From CADEED01 sp036274075 (GTDB lineage: Bacteria > Pseudomonadota > Gammaproteobacteria > Steroidobacterales > Steroidobacteraceae), in NCBI GenBank assembly GCA_036274075.1, contig DASUGK010000115.1, forward strand, positions 38,496 to 102,495: 64,000 bases of DNA, read 5' to 3'. Both the position numbers and the translations under genes were made by a program. The notes under the pieces are model-generated. The model did no database searches. It worked only from the letters and a program-made list of their open reading frames with translations, and was not told the DNA's origin. The number at the start of each line of letters is the position of its first letter. The first letter of the stretch is position 1. Positions 9,847 to 17,547 of this stretch are shown piece by piece.

Positions 9847-12800
9847 ATGTCCTTCCGCGATCGAGTCGCCATTGATTTCGCCCTGAATCCGCGGACCGGC
9901 GTCGTCACGGTTTTCTGCGCCGCCTGCGCGTTCATGATGGCCGCGTGCACCGGTGGATCCGGTCGGGAGCTTACCGAAGTCCTGTCCAGCGATCTGCCGG
10001 TGGGCCCCGACGCGCCCGCGAATGCCGCACCGCAGCTTCCGCCGGGCGTGTACCTGGTCGAAGTGCGCGAACGGGACGTCGACCTGCGCGTGGTCATCGA
10101 CGCGGCCGGCAGCCACGCGGAGCTCGAGGACGGCGTGCAGCGCCACGGCCTGCACGCCGACGTAGTTAGACTGCGACAGCCCGCGGCACTGCGCATCGAG
10201 GCACGCAGTGCCGACTACGGCGGCAAGCGCGGCAGCGCGCAGGTGCGCGTGTCGCGCTGGAAATACCCGGTGGACACGGCGCCGGACGAGCTGGAGAACG
10301 GCTTCACGGCCTTCGGCGCCGGCGGCCGCGAGACGGCGCGCGGTGAACCCGCCGGCTGGGAGCGCGCCGCGCAGCAGCTGCGCCGCGCCAGCGCCCTGTT
10401 CGCGGAGGCCGCGGACGAGCCGGCGCGCGCGCAGGCCGAGTATTCGCTGGGAAGCCTGGAGTACCTGCTGCGCATGCAGTGGCAGGCGGCGATCCGCGCC
10501 GCCGACACCGCCGCCGACGGCTACGAATCGCTCGACGACGAGACCGGCCGGCACCGCGCCGGCGTGCTGCGGGCTTCCGCCGAGATCGAAATCGCCCGCG
10601 GAATGAGCGCGAGCTCTCAAACCGCCGAGCGCAACGCGCTGTTCGAGTCGATCGATCGGCGGCTGCGCGATGCGGCCGCGTACTTCGGCAAGGATGGCGC
10701 CGCGATCGACGAGGCCTACAGCATTAACATGCGCGGCGTCGGCTTCTACAGCGCCGGCAACGACGCACGCGCCGCGGAGTTCTTCGCGCAGGCAGGCGAA
10801 CTCGCGCGCCGCAACCAGGATTCGACGCTGGAGGTGAAGACGCTCAGCAACCTGGCCTGGATCCATCAGCGCCGCGGCGAGATTGCGCGCGCGGCGAGCG
10901 AATACCAGGCGTTGATGCCGCTGCTGGACCGTGATCGCGACGCCGACATGTACGCAACCACGATCACCAACTACGGCCAGTGCCTGATCGCGCTCGGCGA
11001 GTTCGACCGCGCGCTGACGCTGCACACGCAGGCCCTCGAAGTATTCGCCACCCGCGGAGCCGACGCGGACCGCGGCAAGCAGCTCAATGCACTCGGCGGG
11101 CTCTACATCCGCGTCGGCGAGCTCGAACGCGCGCTGTCGACACTGCGCACGGCCATTGAGGTGCACGGCAAGGTGGGCGCCGGCTGGGCGCGCGCCGCGG
11201 CCCTGCGCATGGCGGGCAACGTCGCAGGCGCACTCGGGGATCCGCGCGGGGCACTCGTCTACCTGCGCGAATCGATGGAGCAAGACGCTCAGCCCGAGGC
11301 CGTGGCGAGGACCCGGGTATTGATCGCAGCACAGCTGCGCGCGCTCGGCGACCTGCGCGGCGCGGAGCGCGAACTGGTCGAAGCACAGCGGGATGGCAGT
11401 GAGCTGACGCGCGCCAATGCCACGGCGGAGCGTGCCCGGCTGCGGCGTGCGCAGCGCGATTTCTCCGCGGCGCTGGCCGATGCGCGTGCCGCGGACGCAT
11501 CGTACGAATCACTCGGGCTGGACTTCGACCGCATCGAGACCCACACGGTGATGTCGCAGTCCCTGATCGCCCTCGGCAACGCGCGCGAGGCACTGGCGGC
11601 AGCCAACGCGGCGATTGCCATCGAGCAGCGCATTCGCGTCGGATCCGCCAACCCGGAGTGGCGCGCGCGCTTCCTTGCTGAACGTTATTCGCCCTACGAG
11701 GCGCGTATAGCCGCCGAGCTCGCGGCCGGCGGCGACGATGCAGCCTGGCAGGCTTTTCGCACCACCGAGACCGTGCGCGCACGTTCGCTCGCCGAGCAGC
11801 TCGCGGCGCGGATGGATCTCCGGTCGAGCCGGGCGGTGACCGAAGTGGACCCGGCCGGCAACGCGTTGCGCGCGGAACTCACCGCACAGCAGCTGCGACT
11901 CGAAAGCCGGATGGATCGCGGCGGCGCCGACCCCGCAGAACTCAGCGAACTGCGGCGCTCCATCGAGGAGACGCGCGCGCGCATCGTCGCGAACGAATTG
12001 CGGCGGCGGGATATTTCCGGAGTGTCGGCAGCCGCCGCCAGGATTTCCGGCCAGCTGCGCGACGTGCAGGCCGCGATCCCGGCCGACACCGCCGTGCTGG
12101 CCTATTTCGTCGGCGACGAGAACAGCCACGCATGGCTGCTGACGCGCGACTCGCTGCAGCACGCCACGCTGGCGGGACGTACCGGATTGCAACGCACGGT
12201 CGATGCCTTCGTCGCCGCGAGCCGCAGCGGCGCCGTGACGCCCGCCTCGCGCGCGGCCGGCCGCAACCTGCTCGGATCGCTGCTCGACCACGTCACGGCG
12301 AAACGCCTGCTGGTCATCGCCGATGGTCCGCTGTACGCCGTGCCGTTCGCCGCGCTGCAGCCCGCGGCGAGTTCGCCGGGTGTGTTGGTCGAGCGCTTCG
12401 TGATTTCCTATGCACCGTCGCTGGCGCTGGCCATGCACGCGCCGTCGGCGGCGGGAACCGCGACACGCGTCGCCGTGATCTCGGATCCGGTGTACGCGCA
12501 GGACGACAGCCGGCTGCGGCTCGCGTTGGCGGACGACGCCAGTGCCTATCGCAGCGGCGAACAGCCGCGCGACAGGCTGACGCGCCTGCAGTATTCCGGC
12601 CTCGAAGGGCGCACCGTCGCGCGCGCGTTCGCCGGCCGCGACACCGTCGAGATCAGCGGCTTCGACGCCACGCCGGAACGCGTGCTGGCGCTGCGTTCCC
12701 AGCCCCTGTCGGTGCTGCACTTCGCCACGCACGCGCGGATCAGGCGCGATTCGCCCGAGCAGTCGGCGCTCTATCTCAGCGAGTACAGCGCCAGCGGCCG

Positions 12801-13140
12801 GTCGATCGCCGAGTCGCGGCTCACCGCGGATGAAATCTCGCGCACCGGCCTGCGCGCGGACCTCGTGGTGCTGTCGGCCTGCGCCACCGGCGACGGCGGC
12901 GCGGTGCGCGGCGAGGGTGTGCTCGGACTCACCTATGCCTTCCTCGCGAACGGCTCGCGTTCGGTCGTGGCCTCGTTGTGGCCCATCCAGGACGCGTCCA
13001 CCGCGCGTTTCATGAAGGAGTTCTACGACGCGTATCGCAAGACCGGCCGCGCCGCCGACGCGTTACGCACCGCCCAGCTGCACGAACGCGGTGGCGTCGC
13101 ATGGACGAGTTTCGTCGTCCGCGCCAACGAATTTCCCTGA
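9847..13140 (+). CDS. TPR-CHAT protease-like lipoprotein, copy 2
   Basis: A 1097-residue paralogue of the preceding gene, similar along its whole length. ATG 9847 is preferred because a G-rich stretch precedes it and it aligns with the chosen start of copy 1; ATG 9799 in the same frame is the alternative. The signal region ends in 'FMMAACTGG', giving a lipobox-like site at Cys34. The same order follows: beta-rich 'LVEVRERDVDLRV' segment, TPR-like helices, linker, CHAT. The dyad is His962 ('HFATHA') and Cys1012 ('LSACATGDG'), spaced 50 residues apart exactly as in copy 1. Retention of both catalytic residues in two diverged copies implies both are under selection. A 19-bp gap and an AAGGAGA ribosome site lead into the next gene, so 9847-16719 may form one transcript. 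Confidence 0.9.
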   Translation: MSFRDRVAIDFALNPRTGVVTVFCAACAFMMAACTGGSGRELTEVLSSDLPVGPDAPANAAPQLPPGVYLVEVRERDVDLRVVIDAAGSHAELEDGVQRHGLHADVVRLRQPAALRIEARSADYGGKRGSAQVRVSRWKYPVDTAPDELENGFTAFGAGGRETARGEPAGWERAAQQLRRASALFAEAADEPARAQAEYSLGSLEYLLRMQWQAAIRAADTAADGYESLDDETGRHRAGVLRASAEIEIARGMSASSQTAERNALFESIDRRLRDAAAYFGKDGAAIDEAYSINMRGVGFYSAGNDARAAEFFAQAGELARRNQDSTLEVKTLSNLAWIHQRRGEIARAASEYQALMPLLDRDRDADMYATTITNYGQCLIALGEFDRALTLHTQALEVFATRGADADRGKQLNALGGLYIRVGELERALSTLRTAIEVHGKVGAGWARAAALRMAGNVAGALGDPRGALVYLRESMEQDAQPEAVARTRVLIAAQLRALGDLRGAERELVEAQRDGSELTRANATAERARLRRAQRDFSAALADARAADASYESLGLDFDRIETHTVMSQSLIALGNAREALAAANAAIAIEQRIRVGSANPEWRARFLAERYSPYEARIAAELAAGGDDAAWQAFRTTETVRARSLAEQLAARMDLRSSRAVTEVDPAGNALRAELTAQQLRLESRMDRGGADPAELSELRRSIEETRARIVANELRRRDISGVSAAAARISGQLRDVQAAIPADTAVLAYFVGDENSHAWLLTRDSLQHATLAGRTGLQRTVDAFVAASRSGAVTPASRAAGRNLLGSLLDHVTAKRLLVIADGPLYAVPFAALQPAASSPGVLVERFVISYAPSLALAMHAPSAAGTATRVAVISDPVYAQDDSRLRLALADDASAYRSGEQPRDRLTRLQYSGLEGRTVARAFAGRDTVEISGFDATPERVLALRSQPLSVLHFATHARIRRDSPEQSALYLSEYSASGRSIAESRLTADEISRTGLRADLVVLSACATGDGGAVRGEGVLGLTYAFLANGSRSVVASLWPIQDASTARFMKEFYDAYRKTGRAADALRTAQLHERGGVAWTSFVVRANEFP

Positions 13141-13159
13141 TTTGCCCAAGGAGACCCCG

Positions 13160-13702
13160 ATGATCAAGATCCCATTTCGATTTCGCAGTCTTGCCCGCCT
13201 GTGCCTCGCAGCGACGGCGTTCACAAGCGCGTCCGCGCTCGCGGGCGATCCGGACCCAGCCGTCGCGCCGTGGCTCGGCAAGGAGATCACCATCACGTCG
13301 TCGACGCTGGGTGATCATGTGCCGCCAGGCGGCAAGCTCACCTTCGTCTACGACGGTGAAGACGACGTGGTGCGCGTTTGCACGCGTTCGGTCCCGACCA
13401 AGCGCGCGGTGTGGAAGATGGATCTCGCCGTGCCCTGCGCCGTGGCGCTGAACGTGGTGCGTGGCGAGCGTTATTGCTCCGACGACGAGGTGAAGACCGG
13501 TGACGCCGAAGTGCTGTCCACGTGCCACCGCCTGCGCAGCCACGACGTCGCGCTGCACGCGGCCGCCGCCAAGGACGCCGTGGAACTGCACGACGTGATC
13601 GTGTTCCTGCTGCAGCCCGGCGCGGACAAGAAGCATTCGATCTCGATCCTGCTGGATTCTCCGTCGCGCGTGACGCACGCCGGGCACATCATCGGCGAGT
13701 AG
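13160..13702 (+). CDS. Small secreted protein of unknown function
   Basis: A 180-residue protein with AAGGAGA (13148-13154) well placed before ATG 13160. Residues 1-30 form a signal peptide ending in 'SALAGD'. The mature part has a beta-sandwich feel ('GKEITITSSTLGDHVPPGGKLTFVYDG') and four cysteines that could form disulfides in the periplasm. No enzymatic motif is visible and I do not recognise the family. It sits between the second CHAT protease and a subtilase, with only 2 bp to the latter, so it probably belongs to the same unit and could be a substrate, inhibitor or chaperone of one of the proteases. That role is inferred from position only. Confidence 0.75.
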   Translation: MIKIPFRFRSLARLCLAATAFTSASALAGDPDPAVAPWLGKEITITSSTLGDHVPPGGKLTFVYDGEDDVVRVCTRSVPTKRAVWKMDLAVPCAVALNVVRGERYCSDDEVKTGDAEVLSTCHRLRSHDVALHAAAAKDAVELHDVIVFLLQPGADKKHSISILLDSPSRVTHAGHIIGE

Positions 13703-13704
13703 CC

Positions 13705-15258
13705 TTGACGAGCCGTTCTCTTGCGCGGGGCTTCTTCACCATCCTCCTGCCTTTCGCGGCCTCGGCCGCACTGGCGGGGGGCCTCGCGCAGGCGAACGAA
13801 CCCGGAATCTGCGGCCGCAACCAGGCCGGGAGCCCGAACGGACTGCGGGCGCCGGCGGCGGTAACGGCCTACCTCGATTCACTGTCCGGCAGCACACGAT
13901 TCGATTTGCGCGACGCCTGCGCCTCCTGGGCAGGGACGAATTCAGACCGCCGGCGTCGCGCAAACGATGGCGCGCGCGGTGACCCCGTCCCGGCACGCTT
14001 CATCGTGTTTCCCGCACCGGACGTGGAAATGCAGGCGCTGGCCTCGCACCTGAAGCGGGATAACCACGTCTACAGCGTGGAAACCGCCAGCCGGTTCGTG
14101 GTCGCATCGTTCGACCGGCAGGTTTCGACGCGCCGGCTGCGACGTGTCCTCGACGATCCCCTGGTCGATTACGCCGAGCCCGACTGCGACGGGCCGGATT
14201 TCCTCACCACCTCCATCGAACTGCTCGACTACGGGCGCGACGGCTCGAGTTGCTGGCAGCGTGCCGCGCGTACCACGTTTCCCAACGATCCCTGCATCGA
14301 CGAGCTGTGGGGACACACGAAGATCGGCTGGAATTCCGACATTGCGCGGCGTTCGCTGCCGCGCATCGTCGCCGTGCTGGATTCAGGCATCGATGCTGCG
14401 CACGAGGACCTCGCGAGCAACGTGTTGATCGACATTCCCGGCGAGCCGCGCGGCTCGCAGGGCAGCCGCCTGAATGCGCAGTGCGCCACCAGCGGCCTGT
14501 GTTATCCGCACGGCACCGAGATGGCCGGCACCATCGGCGGCCGCATGGACAATGGCATTGGTGTCGCCGGCGTCGCACCGAACAGCCGGCTGCTGCCCAT
14601 CGTCATCAGCCGGGTCGACCACGGACTGCTGGCGCGCCTGTCCACCATCGCCGAGGGCATCGATGCTGCGGTGCGGGGCGGCGCCGACGTGATCAACATC
14701 AGCGCCAAGTGGCCCGTGGACAGCCGCGCGATTTCCGCCGCCATCTACGCGGCAGTGGGCGGGAATTCCTCCACCCGCCGGCTGGTGGTCACCGGCTATG
14801 CCACCAGCCTGCAGCGCGACGAGACGGTGCGCGAGTACTTCCCCTCCCGCTACCGTTGCCTGCCCGGCGTGGTCGCGGCCGTGCCCACGGACATGCGCGG
14901 GCGCGATCTGTTCAATCCCGAGGGCCGCCCAAGTGCGACGGACGGCAGGATTCAGGCACCCGGCGTGGACATCGTGGTGACAACGACCGAGAATTCCGCG
15001 CAAGGTTACGCGCTGTCCGAGGCAGCCGGCGCATCGAGCGCCGCGGCCTACGTTTCGGGCGCGGTAGCCCTGGTCTGGGGCAGCCCGCCGCTCAACAAAT
15101 GCGACGCCCAGCAGATAAAACAGTTGCTGTTCTGCAGGAGCAAGTCCAGCAACTCGTCGCGGTACCCATGGATCAATGTCGATTTTCTCGGTGAACTCGG
15201 TTCGGTCGGCGCGGGCGCGGACTGCCACGCGGCCATGGAAGCGCTCGGCTGCACCTAA
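13705..15258 (+). CDS. Exported S8 (subtilisin-like) serine protease with I9-type prodomain
   Basis: A 517-residue protein. TTG 13705 is the likely start: it follows the previous stop by 2 bp and yields a good signal peptide (residues 1-30). Residues ~96-160 resemble an inhibitor-I9 propeptide ('VYSVETASRFVVASFDRQ'). The subtilase triad is Asp226 in 'AVLDSGID', His269 in 'YPHGTEMAG' and Ser444 in 'GASSAAAYVSG'. The last motif departs from the usual GTSMAAP, and the segment where the oxyanion-hole Asn is expected reads 'LVVTGYATS', without a clear Asn. The enzyme may therefore be slow or specialised. Several cysteines suggest disulfides. Position between the CHAT pair and the sigma/anti-sigma pair suggests a role in the same envelope signalling unit. 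Confidence 0.88.
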   Translation: MTSRSLARGFFTILLPFAASAALAGGLAQANEPGICGRNQAGSPNGLRAPAAVTAYLDSLSGSTRFDLRDACASWAGTNSDRRRRANDGARGDPVPARFIVFPAPDVEMQALASHLKRDNHVYSVETASRFVVASFDRQVSTRRLRRVLDDPLVDYAEPDCDGPDFLTTSIELLDYGRDGSSCWQRAARTTFPNDPCIDELWGHTKIGWNSDIARRSLPRIVAVLDSGIDAAHEDLASNVLIDIPGEPRGSQGSRLNAQCATSGLCYPHGTEMAGTIGGRMDNGIGVAGVAPNSRLLPIVISRVDHGLLARLSTIAEGIDAAVRGGADVINISAKWPVDSRAISAAIYAAVGGNSSTRRLVVTGYATSLQRDETVREYFPSRYRCLPGVVAAVPTDMRGRDLFNPEGRPSATDGRIQAPGVDIVVTTTENSAQGYALSEAAGASSAAAYVSGAVALVWGSPPLNKCDAQQIKQLLFCRSKSSNSSRYPWINVDFLGELGSVGAGADCHAAMEALGCT

Positions 15259-15282
15259 CTACCGGCGCGCGCGGGGCACCCC

Positions 15283-15951
15283 GTGAGCGCGCTTTCCCTC
15301 GACGAAATCGAGAAAGTCGTGGCGGCGGCGCTCGACGGCGACCGCCAGGCCGAGTCGCGCATGCTGGCGGCGCTGCGGCCGGGCGTGCTCGCGGTGCTGC
15401 GTTTCGGGGCATTTCACCGCTGGATCGACGCCGAGGACCTGACGCAGGAAACCCTGCAGGTGGTCGTGGAACGCGTGCGCGCGCGGACCATCGACGATCC
15501 GCGCAAGGTGTTCGCCTTCGCCGCGGCGACCGCGCGCAACATGGCGCTGAACGCCGCGCGCAAGATGCTGCGCCAGCAGACCGTGGTCGACTCCGAGCTG
15601 GTCGACGAGCTGGCGCAGAACATGGAAACCGAGCCCGGCGACATGTCGGAGGCGGACGACCGCCACCTGGCCCAGGCCGTCATGGCGCTGCTGGACGAAC
15701 TACCCACGCAGCGGGACCGCGAGGTGCTGGTACGGTTCTATCTAGACGGCACCGACAAGCAGCAGCTGTGCCGCGAACTCGGACTTTCCCCTAAGCATTT
15801 CGACCGTGTGCTGATGCGGGCCCGTACGCGGCTGCGCAACATCGTCGAACGGCGCGCACCGCACCTGGCCCTGGTGCCGCGAATCTCGGCTGTTTTGCTC
15901 CCATTGGCGATTTCTTTCACGTTTTGGGTGAGAGATTTTGGCTCCTGGTGA
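15283..15951 (+). CDS. ECF-type RNA polymerase sigma factor with hydrophobic C-terminal tail
   Basis: A 222-residue sigma-70-family protein from GTG 15283. Region 2 is visible around residues 25-95 ('IDAEDLTQETLQVVVERVRA', 'FAFAAATARNMALN') and region 4 around 135-188 ('LDELPTQRDREVLVRFYLDGTDKQQLCRELGLSP'), with a helix-turn-helix for the -35 element. Region 3 is absent, as in ECF factors. After region 4 comes an unusual tail: residues 201-216 are a run of hydrophobic residues (ISAVLLPLAISFTFWV) that could be a short membrane anchor or a docking surface for the partner. The anti-sigma-like gene starts 3 bp downstream. It probably directs its own operon and perhaps the CHAT/subtilase genes. 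Confidence 0.88.
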   Translation: MSALSLDEIEKVVAAALDGDRQAESRMLAALRPGVLAVLRFGAFHRWIDAEDLTQETLQVVVERVRARTIDDPRKVFAFAAATARNMALNAARKMLRQQTVVDSELVDELAQNMETEPGDMSEADDRHLAQAVMALLDELPTQRDREVLVRFYLDGTDKQQLCRELGLSPKHFDRVLMRARTRLRNIVERRAPHLALVPRISAVLLPLAISFTFWVRDFGSW

Positions 15952-15961
15952 CACATGTCAC
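15948..15961. promoter_or_regulatory. Short perfect palindrome at the sigma/anti-sigma junction
   Basis: GTGACA-CA-TGTCAC spans the sigma stop codon and the anti-sigma start codon. It could be a protein-binding site or a small RNA hairpin affecting translation coupling. The TGTCAC half also occurs in block A upstream of both CHAT genes, but a six-base motif is common by chance, so the link is weak. Confidence 0.2.
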
Positions 15962-16719
15962 TCATGAAGTCTCTTGATCGCCAATCGCTGGAAGAACAGG
16001 CGCGCCTGGTATCGCGTTATGTCGCGGGCGACCTGTCGCGTTCGGAACGGGCCGAGTTCGAGGCCTGGCTGGTGGCATCCCCCGAACTGGCTGCCGAGGT
16101 CGAGATGGAACGCCGCCTGCGGCGTGGCATCGCGAGCGCGGCACGGCGCGGATGGCTGAAGCGCGGCACCGAGCCGGTGCCGGAGGCCCGCGAACAGCGC
16201 TGGCGCATGGCCATCGCCGCGAGCGTGGTCGTGTCTCTGCTGCTGATGGGCGTGACTTTCGTGTTGCCCAGTGGCTCATCCGACGAATCCCGGACAACCG
16301 CCAGCACCACGCCGGTGAAGCCATCGCTGCCGCGCATCGTGCGTCTCGGCGCGGTCCGTAGCCTGGAGACGACCCCCGACATCCTGGTGTCGCGCCTCAC
16401 GCCGCCGAGCGAACTCACCATCGAGCCCGAAGTCGTTGTGCTCACCTGCCCCGATGGCAGGCTCGAGCTGGAATGCGCCGGTGGCGCCGCGCCGCAGACT
16501 CCGCAGTATCCCGAATACGAGATGGAACTCGTGAGCCGCCAGGTGTCGCACGTGGCATGGCGCTCCCCGCGACAGTTGCCGACGTCCGGTTCCGTGCTGT
16601 CGTTCGTGCTGAGCGAGCCCGAGCAACTGGAGGCCGGTGACTACGACGTCATCGTGCGGGGCCACTCCCCCGAGCACGAAGAAGTCGTGGCGCGCTTCTG
16701 GCTGCGCGTCACCGAGTAG
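15955..16719 (+). CDS. Membrane anti-sigma-like protein
   Basis: A 254-residue single-pass membrane protein. Residues ~1-65 are helical and match the cytoplasmic anti-sigma style ('ARLVSRYVAGDLSRSERAEFEAWLVASPELAAEVEME') but lack the Cys/His zinc ligands of ZAS proteins. One transmembrane helix lies at about 84-104 ('MAIAASVVVSLLLMGVTFVL'), and the remaining ~150 residues form a periplasmic beta-rich domain with two cysteines. This is the expected layout for a protein that holds a sigma factor at the membrane and is released by periplasmic signals or cleavage. The gene starts 3 bp after the sigma gene stop, so the pair is surely co-transcribed. Function is inferred from layout and position. 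Confidence 0.75.
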   Translation: MSLMKSLDRQSLEEQARLVSRYVAGDLSRSERAEFEAWLVASPELAAEVEMERRLRRGIASAARRGWLKRGTEPVPEAREQRWRMAIAASVVVSLLLMGVTFVLPSGSSDESRTTASTTPVKPSLPRIVRLGAVRSLETTPDILVSRLTPPSELTIEPEVVVLTCPDGRLELECAGGAAPQTPQYPEYEMELVSRQVSHVAWRSPRQLPTSGSVLSFVLSEPEQLEAGDYDVIVRGHSPEHEEVVARFWLRVTE

Positions 16720-16753
16720 CAAGCGGGAATGTGATCGCGCCGCCCGGCGATCG

Positions 16754-17491
16754 TCAGCTCAGGTACTTCTTGATCCGCGCGTGCAGCGGCGAGTGCCGCG
16801 GGAAGTGCGCGCGCAGGTATTCCATCTGGTCGGCCAGCACGCGCCGTCCCTTCAGGAAGATGTACTCCGCGTAGGTCGGCGTGAACGGTACCGCGATGAG
16901 CTGCATCTTCGCCTGCTCGGGCGTGCGCGACGCCTTGAGGTTGTTGCAGCGGCGGCAGGCCGCGACCACGTTGGTCCACACGTCGCGGCCACCCTGGCTG
17001 AACGGCCGGATGTGATCGCGCGACAACTCGCGCACCGGGAAGCGCTGCGCGCAGTACATGCAGAAGTGCGCGTCGCGGCGGAACAGCGTCTGGTTGTTCA
17101 GCGGCGGCACGTAATCGTGGCGCGTGTTCCCGGGATTGCCGGTGTGCCCGATGGTGGCGACGATGGAATTCACTTCGAGCACGGTACGCAGGCCCGAGCG
17201 CGCACTCACGCCGCCGTAGAGCTTGAACAGCGGGCTGCCGCAGGTGTACGCCACCTGTTCCTGGTGATACAGCCGCGCCGCTTCCTTGTAGTCGATCCAC
17301 TCCAGCGGCATGCCGGACACGTCCGTTCGGAGCACGAGCTGGGAGAGCGCGCGGCTCGAGTAGCCCGCGATGAGGCGCAGATCGGAGAGGTCTCCACGAT
17401 CCGCCTTTTCCAGATCGATGCCCAGCATTTGGCATGTAAGATAAGCCAGTCCTGTGCGAGAATTCAACGCCGCAAGACATTCATTTAACAC
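16754..17491 (-). CDS. HNH endonuclease family protein
   Basis: A 245-residue protein with a compact HNH nuclease module near residues 143-192: two zinc-type CxxC pairs ('CMYC' and 'CRRC') bracket 'SRDHIRPFSQGG', whose DH is the catalytic/metal centre, and 'NLKASRT' closes the fold. N-terminal to it is a region ('LEWIDYKEAARLYHQEQVAYTCG') typical of chromosomal HNH proteins widespread in proteobacteria, often of unknown role. The start is uncertain: GTG 17491 gives the longest frame but lacks a Shine-Dalgarno, and ATG 17428 would remove 21 residues. It is divergent from pntAA across 56 bp. Confidence 0.85.
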   Translation of the reverse strand: MLNECLAALNSRTGLAYLTCQMLGIDLEKADRGDLSDLRLIAGYSSRALSQLVLRTDVSGMPLEWIDYKEAARLYHQEQVAYTCGSPLFKLYGGVSARSGLRTVLEVNSIVATIGHTGNPGNTRHDYVPPLNNQTLFRRDAHFCMYCAQRFPVRELSRDHIRPFSQGGRDVWTNVVAACRRCNNLKASRTPEQAKMQLIAVPFTPTYAEYIFLKGRRVLADQMEYLRAHFPRHSPLHARIKKYLS

Positions 17492-17547
17492 GGGAAAACA
17501 AGGCCCTTTGGCTCACGGGCCACAGGTTTCACGGGGAGTCCAGTCAA

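Noticed and set aside
15948..15961. TGTCAC as a regulon-wide sigma factor motif
   Set aside because: It appears at several suggestive places, but a six-base motif is expected many times in 64 kb by chance, so no regulon is claimed.
6289..16719. A type III-E CRISPR (Craspase) locus
   Set aside because: TPR-CHAT plus sigma genes are suggestive, but there is no gRAMP/Cas7-11, Cas1/Cas2 or repeat-spacer array, and the CHAT proteins have export signals.
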